This document shows, in pieces, positions 25,541-34,213 of a stretch of 44,811 bases of DNA. This stretch comes from Rhodococcus phenolicus (GTDB lineage Bacteria; Actinomycetota; Actinomycetes; Mycobacteriales; Mycobacteriaceae). The DNA is taken from contig NZ_LRRH01000019.1 in NCBI RefSeq assembly GCF_001646785.1, forward strand, positions 1-44,811, read 5' to 3'. Each line of letters opens with the position of its first letter. Positions within the stretch are counted from its first letter, which is position 1. Below the pieces are notes generated by a model. It worked only from the letters and a program-made list of their open reading frames with translations. It made no database searches and was not told where the DNA came from. A program made the translations under genes and the position numbers.

Positions 25541-26500
25541 TCACCTTCGCGTCGTCTCGGCCACGCTGCTGATCGCGTCGACCAGCTCGCCGGCGAAGCT
25601 ACCCCCGCCGTGACCGGCATCCTCGACGACAACGAGGCGACTGCTGTCCCACCGGCGGGACAGCTCCCACGCGGTGTCGAGCGGACCGGAGATGTCATAC
25701 CGGCCGTGAACAAGAACCGCCGGTATGCCCGCCAGCCGGTGCATGCCGTCGAGCAGTTGGTTCTCACCGAGAAAGTGGTCATTGCCCCAGTAATGTGTGA
25801 CCAGGCGCGCAAACATCATCCGGAACGTCGGATCCTGATAGCGGGGTGAGGGCGCCCATCCGGGAACGAGCGAGACGTGGGTATCCTCCCATTCACACCA
25901 GCACAGCGCCGCATTCTCCCGAACGGCCGCGTCGGGATGGGCGAGCAGGCGCGCGTAGGCAGCCGCCAGGTTTGTGTCCCGCTCGGCCGGCGGCACCGGT
26001 TCGACGAACCGTTCCCATTCGCGCGGGAAGATCCGCCGCATGTCCCGGGTGATCCACTCGACTTCCCGGCGGCTGCCTGCCGTGATCGCTCCCAACGCCA
26101 TGCCGGCCACCCGGTCGGGATGTGCTTGCGCATAGGCCAATGCGAGGCACACGCCCCAGGACACCCCGGCCACCACCCACTTGTCGATCCCGAGATGTTC
26201 GCGGAGACGCTCGATATCGGTGATGAGGTGATCGGTGGTGTTCGTGGACAGGTCGGTGCTCGGATCATCGGCTTGGGGCGTGCTGCGTCCGCAGCCGCGC
26301 TGATCGAACAGCACCGCGCGAAACACGTCCGGGTCGAAGTACCTGCGCGTACCCGCGGTGCAGTCTGCCCCCGGTCCGCCGTGGAGATACACGAGGGGAA
26401 GGCCCGACGGGGTGCCGACAGTTTCCCAGTAGAGAACGTTGCCGTTGGATACCGCGAGATGTCCCGAGTCGTAGGGTTAGATTGCCGGGAACAGATCCAT
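25541..26500 (-). pseudogene. pip: Proline iminopeptidase with a stop at codon 8
   Basis: Alpha/beta-hydrolase of peptidase family S33, which removes N-terminal proline from peptides in the cytoplasm. Reading from the ATG at 26500 gives MDLFPAI, then TAA (26479-26477), then PYDSGHLAVSNGNVLYWE in the same frame. This is the standard N-terminus of the family with a Glu codon changed to a stop (GAA to TAA is the simplest change). The rest is intact: HGGPGAD oxyanion loop, RGCGRS, nucleophile GVSWG, Asp in GRYDISG, His in DAGHGGG. Restart at GTG 26392 would yield 283 residues lacking the first strands. It could also be a sequencing error. Confidence 0.75.
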
Positions 26501-26599
26501 TCGGGTGAGTGTGTCACGGCATCTCCCTGTTCGGATCCTCCGACAGCACCGTGCGTCACGTCCGGACCTGCCGGTAGAAGCGCCGTATCGTCCGACCGC

Positions 26600-26956
26600 A
26601 TGGCGTGGTTGATGGTGGGTGTTCTGGCACTGGTGGGGGTAGTGGCGGGCGTGGTGGTGCCGCGACGCGCCCGGCTCGGCAGCGTCCCGGGGTTCCCGTG
26701 GTTCTGGGTGGCGTTCCCCGCCACCTGCATCGTCATCGCGATTGCAATCGGCGTCTTCGCGTGGCCCCAGGTGTTGACCGGCTCGGGAAGTTACTGGTGG
26801 GAACCGCCCACTGCGAATCGACCCGGTGTGCAGTTCTTGTCGAGCGAGCAGTACCAGCGATTCGTGACACTACGCCGGTGGAGATGGGTGCTGCCGGTGG
26901 CTTCACTCGCGGGGATCGGGTGGTGCGTGTGGGCCTGGCGGCGCCGCCGGGTGTGA
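26600..26956 (+). CDS. Small membrane protein, three helices
   Basis: A 118-residue protein with hydrophobic segments at about 3-22, 36-56 and 93-112 and an aromatic-rich outer loop (GSGSYWWEPP). Positive charges flank the helices and the C-terminus is WRRRRV. No family recognised. The ATG at 26600 is the first good start; the frame continues upstream but only as antisense to the iminopeptidase. It is transcribed divergently from that gene. Confidence 0.6.
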   Translation: MAWLMVGVLALVGVVAGVVVPRRARLGSVPGFPWFWVAFPATCIVIAIAIGVFAWPQVLTGSGSYWWEPPTANRPGVQFLSSEQYQRFVTLRRWRWVLPVASLAGIGWCVWAWRRRRV

Positions 26957-27052
26957 CACCGCCATCGTCGACGAGTCCTGCAGGACATTGCGAGATACTC
27001 GAAATGGCAGGAAAGACAACGAAGTTGAGCTAGTCAGGGATGCTCGGTGACG

Positions 27053-27604
27053 TTACGTATCCTCGGGTCGGCGGCCGTCGATTCGTGTGACAGGCAGCCA
27101 CGTCGCCAAGGTCCGGCCCAACGAGGCCAGCAGCAGCTCGCCGAACACGCACAGGCTCTGCTCCCACGGGTGCCCGAAGGTGCCTTCGCTCAGGTCGTCG
27201 CGCAGAAAGATGTAATAGTCGCCGTTCGGGTAGACCGGCACCCGCCACTCGGTGTCCGGGGTGCTCGCATGCACGGCCGCGTCGAGCCGATAGCAGGTGT
27301 GCTGCCAGTCCAGCACCACGAATATCGGATCGTCGGCGAACTCGGTCACGAAACACCGCAGTGCTTCGGCGTTGACCGCATCGAACCGGCTCGACCACGC
27401 GCCTGCAACATCAGTGGGCGCCCTGAGGTCGAACGTGATCGAGGGTGTCGGTTCGGCGATCGCCGGCCAATCCGGCTCGGCAAGGCCTGGACGGAATCCG
27501 AACCGAGCGGTGAACCGATCCCAGTACCGAGACCGATGTTTCTCGTCGAGTGTGGTCCAGCCCGGCGGGAGCGGACTACCGAAGTCGAGCGTGTGCCTCA
27601 TCAT
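27053..27604 (-). CDS. DUF2716 family protein
   Basis: A 183-residue soluble protein that fits the DUF2716 family: FGFRPGL near 35, ITFDLRAP near 55, a central VVLDWQHTCYR, and the characteristic end PNGDYYIFLRDDLSEGTFGHPW followed by EQSLCVFG. The function is unknown; some relatives sit near toxin or immunity genes. The start is ATG at 27604, with a second ATG one codon later. It is not tightly linked to its neighbours. Confidence 0.75.
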   Translation of the reverse strand: MMRHTLDFGSPLPPGWTTLDEKHRSRYWDRFTARFGFRPGLAEPDWPAIAEPTPSITFDLRAPTDVAGAWSSRFDAVNAEALRCFVTEFADDPIFVVLDWQHTCYRLDAAVHASTPDTEWRVPVYPNGDYYIFLRDDLSEGTFGHPWEQSLCVFGELLLASLGRTLATWLPVTRIDGRRPEDT

Positions 27605-27717
27605 GGTGGGCCTCCTTGCCGCTGGGTATCGCCCCGGTGTTCCTGCACAGAGTTGCTGTCAGCGCGAAGGAGCTTCACGGGGTCCCCGCCGCCCTTCGAT
27701 GTCAGCGACCGGCTTCG

Positions 27718-28365
27718 TCACCGCATGTACGGGTTCGGGGGGAGCGGGTTGATGCCGTCACTGGTCCAGGTCACCGAATTCGCAGCGGTGGTGTCGACGG
27801 CCTCGACAGCAGAGCAGGCACGCAACGCCCGGGCACAGTCGAGGGACGAGCCGACATAGGTCGACATCAGATCGATGTCGGTGGCGACGAACCACGCTCG
27901 GTCCTGCGGCCACCACAGATTCGGTCCCCACGAGTCGAGGGTGCGCACTGCATCGCGCACCGTGCCCTGGACCAGGAAGTTCTCCCGATCCGGAATCTGC
28001 ACCCGGGGCCCGAACCGGGGCAGTCCCAGGCTTTGCGCTGCGCCGCGCCCTTCCCAGAACCCGAACCACCAGTCGTCCGGAGTGGCGGTGTGCTTAGCGA
28101 GCACCGCGGCCAGTGCGGCGAACTGTTCTTCGGGCATGTCCCCGATCTCGGGTCCGTCGTCCCATGCGGTGCCCTGGCCGTCCCCGACGCCGCGGATGGT
28201 CCCGGCGTGCAGCAGGGAGAACCATTCGACGGTCGGATGGATCACCGCCCCGGTCGCGGCTGCGACCTCGGCCCACCGCACCGGCACCGACTCGCCGGAG
28301 TCGCGCTCGACGCGCATCGCGGGATGCAGTACCCGCGTGTAGCCGGCGTAGCTCGGCGGCACCAA
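27718..28365 (-). CDS. Hypothetical protein, probably truncated by an early amber codon
   Basis: A 215-residue soluble protein rich in Trp, with PPSYAGYTRVLHP at the start, DDWWFGFWEGRG mid-way and WWPQDRAWFVATDIDL near the end. It is like uncharacterised actinobacterial proteins, but I do not recognise a named family. The good coding text extends upstream of the GTG start (SAGDWVTAELTRFDSTVGSL) as far as a TAG at 28452-28450. Before that TAG the same frame reads MTPHDEDRELV from an ATG at 28485. The original gene was therefore likely 27718-28485 with codon 12 now a stop. Whether the shorter form is made is doubtful. Confidence 0.6.
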   Translation of the reverse strand: MVPPSYAGYTRVLHPAMRVERDSGESVPVRWAEVAAATGAVIHPTVEWFSLLHAGTIRGVGDGQGTAWDDGPEIGDMPEEQFAALAAVLAKHTATPDDWWFGFWEGRGAAQSLGLPRFGPRVQIPDRENFLVQGTVRDAVRTLDSWGPNLWWPQDRAWFVATDIDLMSTYVGSSLDCARALRACSAVEAVDTTAANSVTWTSDGINPLPPNPYMR

Positions 28366-28491
28366 GGATCCGACAGTGGAATCGAAGCGCGTCAGCTCGG
28401 CGGTGACCCAGTCACCGGCAGAGACGTCGGCGAGGACGTCGTGTGCCTGCTATACCAGCTCCCGGTCCTCGTCGTGCGGGGTCATCGGGGG

Positions 28492-28716
28492 TCACTCAGT
28501 CGGCGTGTGGATGCGGGTGGCCCGGAATGAGTATCCGTCCTGCTGTGCGTGTTCCCAGTCGAGCTGGACAATTGCGCCTACCGTGAGTGCGCGGAATCCG
28601 GTTCCGTCGATGTTGCTCCAGTGTGCCCAGCATCCGCCGGGGGTCTCGGGTGAGTCGAGTACTCCCCATCCCAGCTCGCCGTGCCATTCCCGCACCGTTC
28701 CGATTGTCCGACTCAT
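28492..28716 (-). CDS. Divergent cold-shock-domain-like protein
   Basis: A 74-residue protein with the outline of a cold-shock domain: GTVREWHGELGWGVLDSP replaces the usual GxVkwFnxxkGfGFI, then WAHWSNIDGTGFRALTVGAIV in place of FvHxSai...gfrtLxeGq. The RNA-binding aromatics are partly replaced by Trp (EWH, GWG). It probably binds single-stranded nucleic acid, but the altered RNP1 motif makes that uncertain. The ATG at 28716 is preferred because the domain begins there. It lies six bases upstream of the ATG of the amber-interrupted gene, so the two may share a transcript. Confidence 0.7.
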   Translation of the reverse strand: MSRTIGTVREWHGELGWGVLDSPETPGGCWAHWSNIDGTGFRALTVGAIVQLDWEHAQQDGYSFRATRIHTPTE

Positions 28717-28795
28717 GTCGATCACGATGCCACGATGATCCGTCGTCCACGTGCTGGGTGAACCGTCGGGTGAGGTCACTGGCAGGCTCCGGGGC

Positions 28796-29245
28796 ATGAG
28801 GATGATCCGAGTTGCGTGGTCGTTGCTGGCGCTCGCGGTGGGCGGGTTCGCGATGACCGCCACGTACGTGGCGTCCTGGCCCCAATCTCAGTTCACCAGT
28901 TGCGAGATCGACCCTGCCTACGATCCCGTTGCGTGCAGTGAATCGTTGATCGATCGGGGCGGTGCCGGGTACGTCGCGGCCATGCTGTTGCCGGCTGTGC
29001 TGTGTGCCGTTCCGGTGGTTGTCCCACGGCGAAGCGTGGCGTGGGCGACGGTGGGGACGCTGGTTGTTGCCGCAGTCGTGGCCTTGGTGATGGTGGGCGG
29101 TGTCGCGATGATGCTGGTCGCCACTGCGGTGCCTGCCACTGTGCTCGCCGGGTTCCATCGCCGCTTGGCGGAGAGGGACGCTGCAACCTCGGTCAGCGCG
29201 CAGTCGTTTCTCGAGCGGGTGCACCAGCAGCAGCGCGGCGAGTAA
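28796..29245 (+). CDS. Small four-helix membrane protein
   Basis: A 149-residue protein with hydrophobic segments at about 5-25, 60-77, 80-100 and 100-122, the last two Val/Ala-rich (VGTLVVAAVVALVMVGGVAMM). A Cys pair (about residues 37 and 48) lies in the first outer loop, and the tail is charged. No known family. ATG at 28796, with a GGCTCCGGGG region upstream and no strong ribosome site. Confidence 0.6.
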   Translation: MRMIRVAWSLLALAVGGFAMTATYVASWPQSQFTSCEIDPAYDPVACSESLIDRGGAGYVAAMLLPAVLCAVPVVVPRRSVAWATVGTLVVAAVVALVMVGGVAMMLVATAVPATVLAGFHRRLAERDAATSVSAQSFLERVHQQQRGE

Positions 29246-29419
29246 GGACAAGGAAGGTCGTCGGGTTCTTCGGACTGTGCTGTCGACGATCGTTGAACGG
29301 CACATTCGCGGCCGCGCCCAGCAGGCCGGGTGGATTTCCGTCCCGTCGTCGCATGGTTCGAGCACCGGCCTCTGTGCGTTTGTTTCGTTTGCTGCAACGT
29401 TTCAGTTATAGGAGGTGTG

Positions 29420-29847
29420 ATGTCCGCGATCGAACATCCCAGTGCCGTGGAGCAGGAACAGGCACGACAGGCGCTGAACGCTCTGCGGGACGTCAAACCT
29501 GGTCCCGACACGCTCGACGTCACCGTCGCCGGGACAGCCGAGTCCGTTCGCCTGCCGAGCGCGGCCCTGGAGTTGACGTCTTGGCGAACATGGCGGCCGG
29601 CCAGGGAGTGGCCGTGGTTCCCGCGCATGCGGAGCTGACCACCCAGCAGGACGCCGAGCTGCTCAACGTCTCGCGCCCGCACGTGATCAAGCTTCTCGAC
29701 CAGGGTCTTATCCGGTCTCGGCTGGTGGGCCGGCATCGCCGGATCCTGGCGTCGTCGCTTCTCGAGTATCGGCGCACCCAGCAGCGCGATACGCGTGTGG
29801 CTGTGGACGAGCTGGCCGTGCTGTCCGAGGACCTCGAACTCTACTGA
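29420..29847 (+). pseudogene. Excisionase-type HTH antitoxin, frameshifted
   Basis: The N-terminal half starts ATG 29420 after a strong GGAGGTG and reads MSAIEHPSAVEQEQARQALN up to LPSAALEL. The remainder, VLANMAAGQGVAVVPAHAEL, the HTH LTTQQDAELLNVSRPHVIKL and RRILASSLLEYRR, is in another frame. The break lies at about 29575-29582, where a few bases seem lost between LEL and DVLANM. The intact family (about 140-150 residues) pairs with PIN toxins and represses its own operon. Both pieces are otherwise well conserved, so the damage is recent. Confidence 0.75.
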
Positions 29848-29848
29848 C

Positions 29849-30399
29849 GTGACCTTCACCGTGCTCTACGACGAGAATGTGCTGTAGCAGAACGGGCTTC
29901 GCGACACCCTCATCCGCCTGACCGGACCGGTGTGGTGCATGCCCAGTGGAGCGAGCGGATTCTCGCCGAGACGTTCCGCAATCTCGCTGCCGACCGACCG
30001 GATATTCCCGCCGACACCTTGGCCAGGCTGCGGGAGCTGATGAACCGAGCGGTGCCGGACTGCGTGGTCACCGGGTACGAGGTGCTCATTGCAGCGTTGA
30101 CGCTGCCCGATGAGGACGACCGGCATGTGCTGGCCGCGGCGATCCGTTGCGGAGCGCAGGTGATCGGTGCCGCGAACCTGCGTGATTTCCCCGATTCCGA
30201 ACTTGCCCCGTTCGGAATCCAAGCCCTGCACCCGGACGAGTTCGTCATGGATCTGTTCACGCTCGACGGGGCGCGGGTGCACCAGGCGATCAGCGCCACT
30301 GCCGCGGCGTGGCGCAATCCGCCCGGCACGCCGGCCGACGTCTGCGACCGCCTTGCCGCGGCGGGCCTACCGATTTCCGCGGCCGCGTTGCGCCGCTGA
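29849..30399 (+). pseudogene. PIN-domain toxin, nonsense plus frameshift
   Basis: PIN-family endoribonuclease toxin that should cut RNA when freed from its antitoxin. GTG 29849 reads VTFTVLYDENVL, then TAG at 29885-29887, then QNGLRDTLIRL. A frameshift near 29927-29935 leads to VHAQWSERILAETFRNLA and on through DEDDRHVLAAAIRCGAQVI with its acidic active-site residues and NLRDFPDSEL. The first Asp (YDENVL) is still encoded ahead of the stop. A downstream GTG at 29932 could yield about 155 residues without the first catalytic Asp, so toxicity is unlikely. It starts one base after the antitoxin stop. Confidence 0.78.
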
Positions 30400-30562
30400 G
30401 ACTCCACGATGCGCTCACGACCGAACAGTTCCGAAAGTTGTTCTCGTAATGATGTTTCGACACATCGTTCCGGAATCAATTCGTGAGGGGCTAAGCGCTG
30501 GGTCGACTCGTCGGTCAGGCGCAGGTCGAACCGTTTTGTCCCTCGAACAGGTGAGCATGTGT

Positions 30563-31723
30563 TTACAAGGACCGGCTGATGAGCACCTTCATGATCTCGT
30601 TGGTGCCGCCGTAGATCTTCTGCACACGCGCAGCCGCATACATCTGGGCGATGGGGTATTCCATTGTGTAGCCGTAGCCACCGAAGATTTGGAGGCAACG
30701 GTCGATGATCTCGACCTGTTTGTCGGTGCCCCACAGTTTTGCCATCGACGCGGTGGTCGCGTCGAGTGTGCCGCCGATGTACCGGGTGATGCAGTGGTCC
30801 ATGAACGCCTTGCCGACCAGCACGTCGGTCTTGCACTCGGCGAGGACGAATTGGGTGTTCTGGAAGTCCAGGATCGGCCTGCCGAAAGCCTGCCGTTCTT
30901 TGGCGTACTTGATCGTTTCGATGACCGCGGCCTCGGCCATCGCAACTCCGGCGATCCCGATGATGAGGCGTTCGCGGGGGAGTTGCTCCATCAGTTGGTA
31001 GAAGCCTCGACCTGCGACCCCGCCGAGCAGATTTTCAACCGGTACCCGCATGTCGGTGAACGACAATTCGCGGGTGTCCTGACCGTGCTGGCCGATCTTG
31101 TCCAGTACCCGTCCACGTTCGAAGCCGTCGAGGTCTCGGGTTTCGGCGACGAACAGCGAGATTCCCTTGCCACCGGCCGAAGGATCGGTCTTCGCGACGA
31201 TGACCAGCAGGTCGCAATGGGTCGCGTTGGAGATGAACGTCTTCGAACCGTTGATGACGTAGTGGTCCCCGTCGCGTGTCGCGGTGGTGCGCACGGCTTG
31301 TAGGTCCGAGCCGGTGCCGGGTTCGGTCATGGCGATACCGATGACCATCTCACCAGCGGCCATCTTCGGGATCCAGCGCTTCTTCTGCTCCTCGGTCGCG
31401 TAGGCGGCGATGTAGTGCGCGACGATCGTCGAATGCACGTTGAAGCCGAATGCGGTGTCGTGTGCAAGGGCGAGTTCCTGCTGGACGACGGCTTCGTGCC
31501 CGAAATTGCCGCCGCCCCCGCCGTACTCCTCGGGCAATCCGAGGCACAGCAGACCGGCGTCGCCGGCCTTGTGCCAGAACTCCCGGTCCACGTGGTGCTG
31601 TTTGGCCCACCGTTCCTGGTTCGGGGTGGCTTCTTTGCGGAAGAACTCGGCGGCGTGCTTACGGAGCAACGCCTGGTCGTCGGTTTCCCACGGGGACCGG
31701 TAGTTGGGGAACAATTCGCTCAT
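30563..31723 (-). CDS. Acyl-CoA dehydrogenase (long-chain-type)
   Basis: A 386-residue flavoenzyme that introduces the trans-2 double bond in beta-oxidation, passing electrons to ETF. Visible: TEPGTGSDLQ substrate/FAD motif (about 130), AFGRPILDFQNTQF (about 270) and the C-terminal GGYGYTMEYP...IYGGTNEIMK. The familiar IYEGT catalytic Glu is Gly here (IYGGT). Instead LPRERL near residue 245 matches the helix that holds the catalytic Glu in the LCAD/isovaleryl subfamily, so the enzyme should be active on long or branched chains. ATG 31723 is where the family starts. It is the last gene of the five-gene operon, eight bases after the hydratase. Confidence 0.93.
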   Translation of the reverse strand: MSELFPNYRSPWETDDQALLRKHAAEFFRKEATPNQERWAKQHHVDREFWHKAGDAGLLCLGLPEEYGGGGGNFGHEAVVQQELALAHDTAFGFNVHSTIVAHYIAAYATEEQKKRWIPKMAAGEMVIGIAMTEPGTGSDLQAVRTTATRDGDHYVINGSKTFISNATHCDLLVIVAKTDPSAGGKGISLFVAETRDLDGFERGRVLDKIGQHGQDTRELSFTDMRVPVENLLGGVAGRGFYQLMEQLPRERLIIGIAGVAMAEAAVIETIKYAKERQAFGRPILDFQNTQFVLAECKTDVLVGKAFMDHCITRYIGGTLDATTASMAKLWGTDKQVEIIDRCLQIFGGYGYTMEYPIAQMYAAARVQKIYGGTNEIMKVLISRSL

Positions 31724-31731
31724 GATCGTGT

Positions 31732-32514
31732 CTACTTTCCGGTGAATTCGGGGGCGCGCTTCTGAAGGAACGCGGCCTGGCCTTCGTGGCAGTCGTCGGA
31801 CCGCAGTGCGACGTCGAAGTTGCGCTTTTCGTGTTCGAGGCCCTGCGACAGTGATGTCTCGTATGCGCGTAGGGCGGCGTCTTTGGCCAATTCGACGGCT
31901 AGCGGGGAGTTCTTCGCGATGCGTTGCGCCATTTTCAGGGCGTGGTCGAGGGTGGTGCTGTCGGGGACGGTGTCGGCGACGATGCCGTCGCCACATGCCT
32001 TCTGCGCCGAGATGAAGTCACCGGTGAGCAGCATCGCCATGGCCTTGGACTTGCCGACGGCGTGTATGAGACGCTGGGTGCCGCCACCGCCGGGGATGAC
32101 TCCGAGCTTCACTTCGGGAACCCCGAACTTTGCGGATTCGCCGGCGATGACGATGTCGCAGGCCAGTGCGAGTTCGCATCCACCGCCGAGCGCGAGACCT
32201 TCGACGGCTGCGATGACGGGCTTGCGGTAGGTACCGAGGGCGGACCAGATGTCGCCGCCGAGGGCTTCGCGGTCGCCGAGCAGCGATTGCTGACGCAGCA
32301 CGTCGAATGTGGTGATGTCGGCTCCGGCGCAGAAGACTCCGTCGGCTCCGGTGATCACGACGGCGCGCACAGTGCCGTCGTGCTTCGCGGCGGCGAGCTC
32401 GCGGCGGAGCGCGACGAGAAGGTCATGGTTCAGACTGTTCTTCGCCGACGGCCGATTCAGTTCGAGGATCGCCACCGCACCGTCGCGGGTGCTGCGCAGA
32501 ACATCCGATTTCAT
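31732..32514 (-). CDS. Enoyl-CoA hydratase/isomerase
   Basis: A 260-residue crotonase-fold enzyme that adds water to enoyl-CoA. Oxyanion-hole segments are CAGADITTF (near 65) and GLALGGGCELALACD (near 105-120). The catalytic glutamates are placed as in hydratases: CEL and PEVKLGVIPGGGGTQRL (near 140). So hydratase rather than isomerase activity is expected. The ATG at 32514 overlaps the ligase stop as ATGA. Length and motifs are standard for the family. Confidence 0.93.
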   Translation of the reverse strand: MKSDVLRSTRDGAVAILELNRPSAKNSLNHDLLVALRRELAAAKHDGTVRAVVITGADGVFCAGADITTFDVLRQQSLLGDREALGGDIWSALGTYRKPVIAAVEGLALGGGCELALACDIVIAGESAKFGVPEVKLGVIPGGGGTQRLIHAVGKSKAMAMLLTGDFISAQKACGDGIVADTVPDSTTLDHALKMAQRIAKNSPLAVELAKDAALRAYETSLSQGLEHEKRNFDVALRSDDCHEGQAAFLQKRAPEFTGK

Positions 32515-34202
32515 GCCTTCTCCGTTTCCCGTGGCGTCTCTGTTTCTGCGTTGTAGATGTCGGCGTGCTCGCTGCGCATCGCTTTCTTGTCGAGTTTGCC
32601 GACACTGGTGCGTGGTAGGGCGTCGAGGTGGATCACGGCGTCGGGTAGCTGCCACTTGGCGAACTTGCCATCAAGCACGCTGTGGATCTCGGTGAGGTCG
32701 AGTTCTTCCCCGTCGACGGTGACGACCAGCGCGACAGGGCGTTCCTGCCATTTCGGATGTGACACTCCGATGACGGCGGCCTCTTTGATCTTCGGGTGGC
32801 CGACGAGTGCGTTTTCCATGTCGATCGACGAGATCCACTCGCCGCCGCTCTTGATGACGTCCTTGAGCCGGTCGGTCAGCTTGAGGTAGCCGTTGGTGTC
32901 GATGCGGCCGACGTCGCCGCTGCGCCAGTAACCGTCGAGGAATCGGTCGGCGTCGTCGTCGAGCTTGTGGTAGCGCTCGATGATCCACGGTCCGCGCAGC
33001 AGCACTTCACCCTGGCTGATGCCGTCGTGCGGCAGGTCGTTTCCCCCGGAATCGACTAGGCGGATGTCGATTCCGTTTACCGGAAGACCTTGGGAGCGTT
33101 TGAGATCCCACTTTTGTTCGTCGGAGATTGTGTCGCGCAGCGATGGTTTCACAGCACCGTTGATGGTCACCACCGGGGTGGTCTCGGTGGCGCCGTAGGC
33201 GTGGATGACGTCGGCGCCGGTGAGCTCGAAGAAGTCGCGCATCAACGATAGGGCGGGTTCTGTTGCACCGGACAGCAGGCGGGTGCGGTGGAAATCGGGT
33301 GCCTGGTCGAGTGTCTTGATGTAGTCGAGCATGGGCTGGAAGATCGCTGGTGCGCCGTTGGCGACGGTGACCTCTTCGGAGATCATCGCATCGACCAGTG
33401 CCGAGGTGTCCTCGGCGACGTAGCGGCCGGGCAGCACGATCTTCGCCGCGCTGTACGCTGCGGACTGGGGTAGCCCCCAACTCTGTCCGTGGAACATCGG
33501 GGTGATGAGCATGGCGGTGTCGTCGCTGCGCATCCCGAGGTTTGCGGCTTGTGAGAGGGTGTGCAGGTAGATGCCGCGGTGCGAGTAGTAGATACCCTTG
33601 GGGCGGCCGGTGGTGCCGGTGGTGTAGCACGCACTGTAGGTGGAGTGTTCGTCGATGACGGGCCACTCGATTCGACTTTCGGCAGCGTCGACGAGATCTT
33701 CCCAGTGCACGGCACCGGGCAGGTTGGTGGCGATCTGCGACATCGGCTTGTCGGTCATTACGACCCAGGTCGTGACCTTCGTGATCGGGGCGAGTACTTC
33801 GGCGACGGGCAGCAACGACTCGTCGACGAGTACCACCGACGCACCGCTGTGGTCGGTGACGTATCCCAGGTCTTCCGGCGCGAGGCGAAGGTTCATCTGC
33901 AGCATCACCGCGGCGAGGCCGGGGATGGCCCAATACAGTTCGAAGTGGCGCTTGCTGTTCCAGTCGAGGATTCCGACGACGTCGGCAGGGCCGACTCCGA
34001 GCGAACGCAATGCGTTGGCGCTGCGCATGATCCGTGAGTATGCGTCGGCATAGGTGTAGCGGTCCCACCCGCCGTCCGTGGTGCGGTAGACGATCTGCTG
34101 CTCCGGATAGGTGCGCGCGGAATGCCGGATCAAGGTGGTGGTGTTGAGCTGGTAGGTGTCGCCGTGCGTGGACGGCAACCCCTGAACGATCTCGTGTCCC
34201 AT
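32511..34202 (-). CDS. Fatty-acyl-CoA synthetase (FadD-like)
   Basis: A 563-residue adenylate-forming ligase that activates a carboxylic acid with ATP and CoA. The P-loop is YTTGTTGRPKGIYY (near residue 190). A YGATE-type motif (AYGATETTP) lies near 330, the hinge DRLKDVIKSGGEWIS near 445, and the catalytic lysine in RTSVGKLDKK near 540. The N-terminal and central parts match medium/long-chain FadD proteins of actinobacteria. ATG 34202 has AAAGGGA seven bases upstream. It is third in the operon, 11 bp after the thiolase and overlapping the hydratase by 4 bp. The substrate is not readable; chain length is probably medium to long. Confidence 0.92.
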   Translation of the reverse strand: MGHEIVQGLPSTHGDTYQLNTTTLIRHSARTYPEQQIVYRTTDGGWDRYTYADAYSRIMRSANALRSLGVGPADVVGILDWNSKRHFELYWAIPGLAAVMLQMNLRLAPEDLGYVTDHSGASVVLVDESLLPVAEVLAPITKVTTWVVMTDKPMSQIATNLPGAVHWEDLVDAAESRIEWPVIDEHSTYSACYTTGTTGRPKGIYYSHRGIYLHTLSQAANLGMRSDDTAMLITPMFHGQSWGLPQSAAYSAAKIVLPGRYVAEDTSALVDAMISEEVTVANGAPAIFQPMLDYIKTLDQAPDFHRTRLLSGATEPALSLMRDFFELTGADVIHAYGATETTPVVTINGAVKPSLRDTISDEQKWDLKRSQGLPVNGIDIRLVDSGGNDLPHDGISQGEVLLRGPWIIERYHKLDDDADRFLDGYWRSGDVGRIDTNGYLKLTDRLKDVIKSGGEWISSIDMENALVGHPKIKEAAVIGVSHPKWQERPVALVVTVDGEELDLTEIHSVLDGKFAKWQLPDAVIHLDALPRTSVGKLDKKAMRSEHADIYNAETETPRETEKA

Positions 34203-34213
34203 GTCGGTCCCTT

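Noticed and set aside
30400-30562. Minus-strand text KRFDLRLTDESTQRLAPHEL downstream of the acyl-CoA dehydrogenase
   Set aside because: It looks protein-like but has no start near it and could not be extended or matched to a family.
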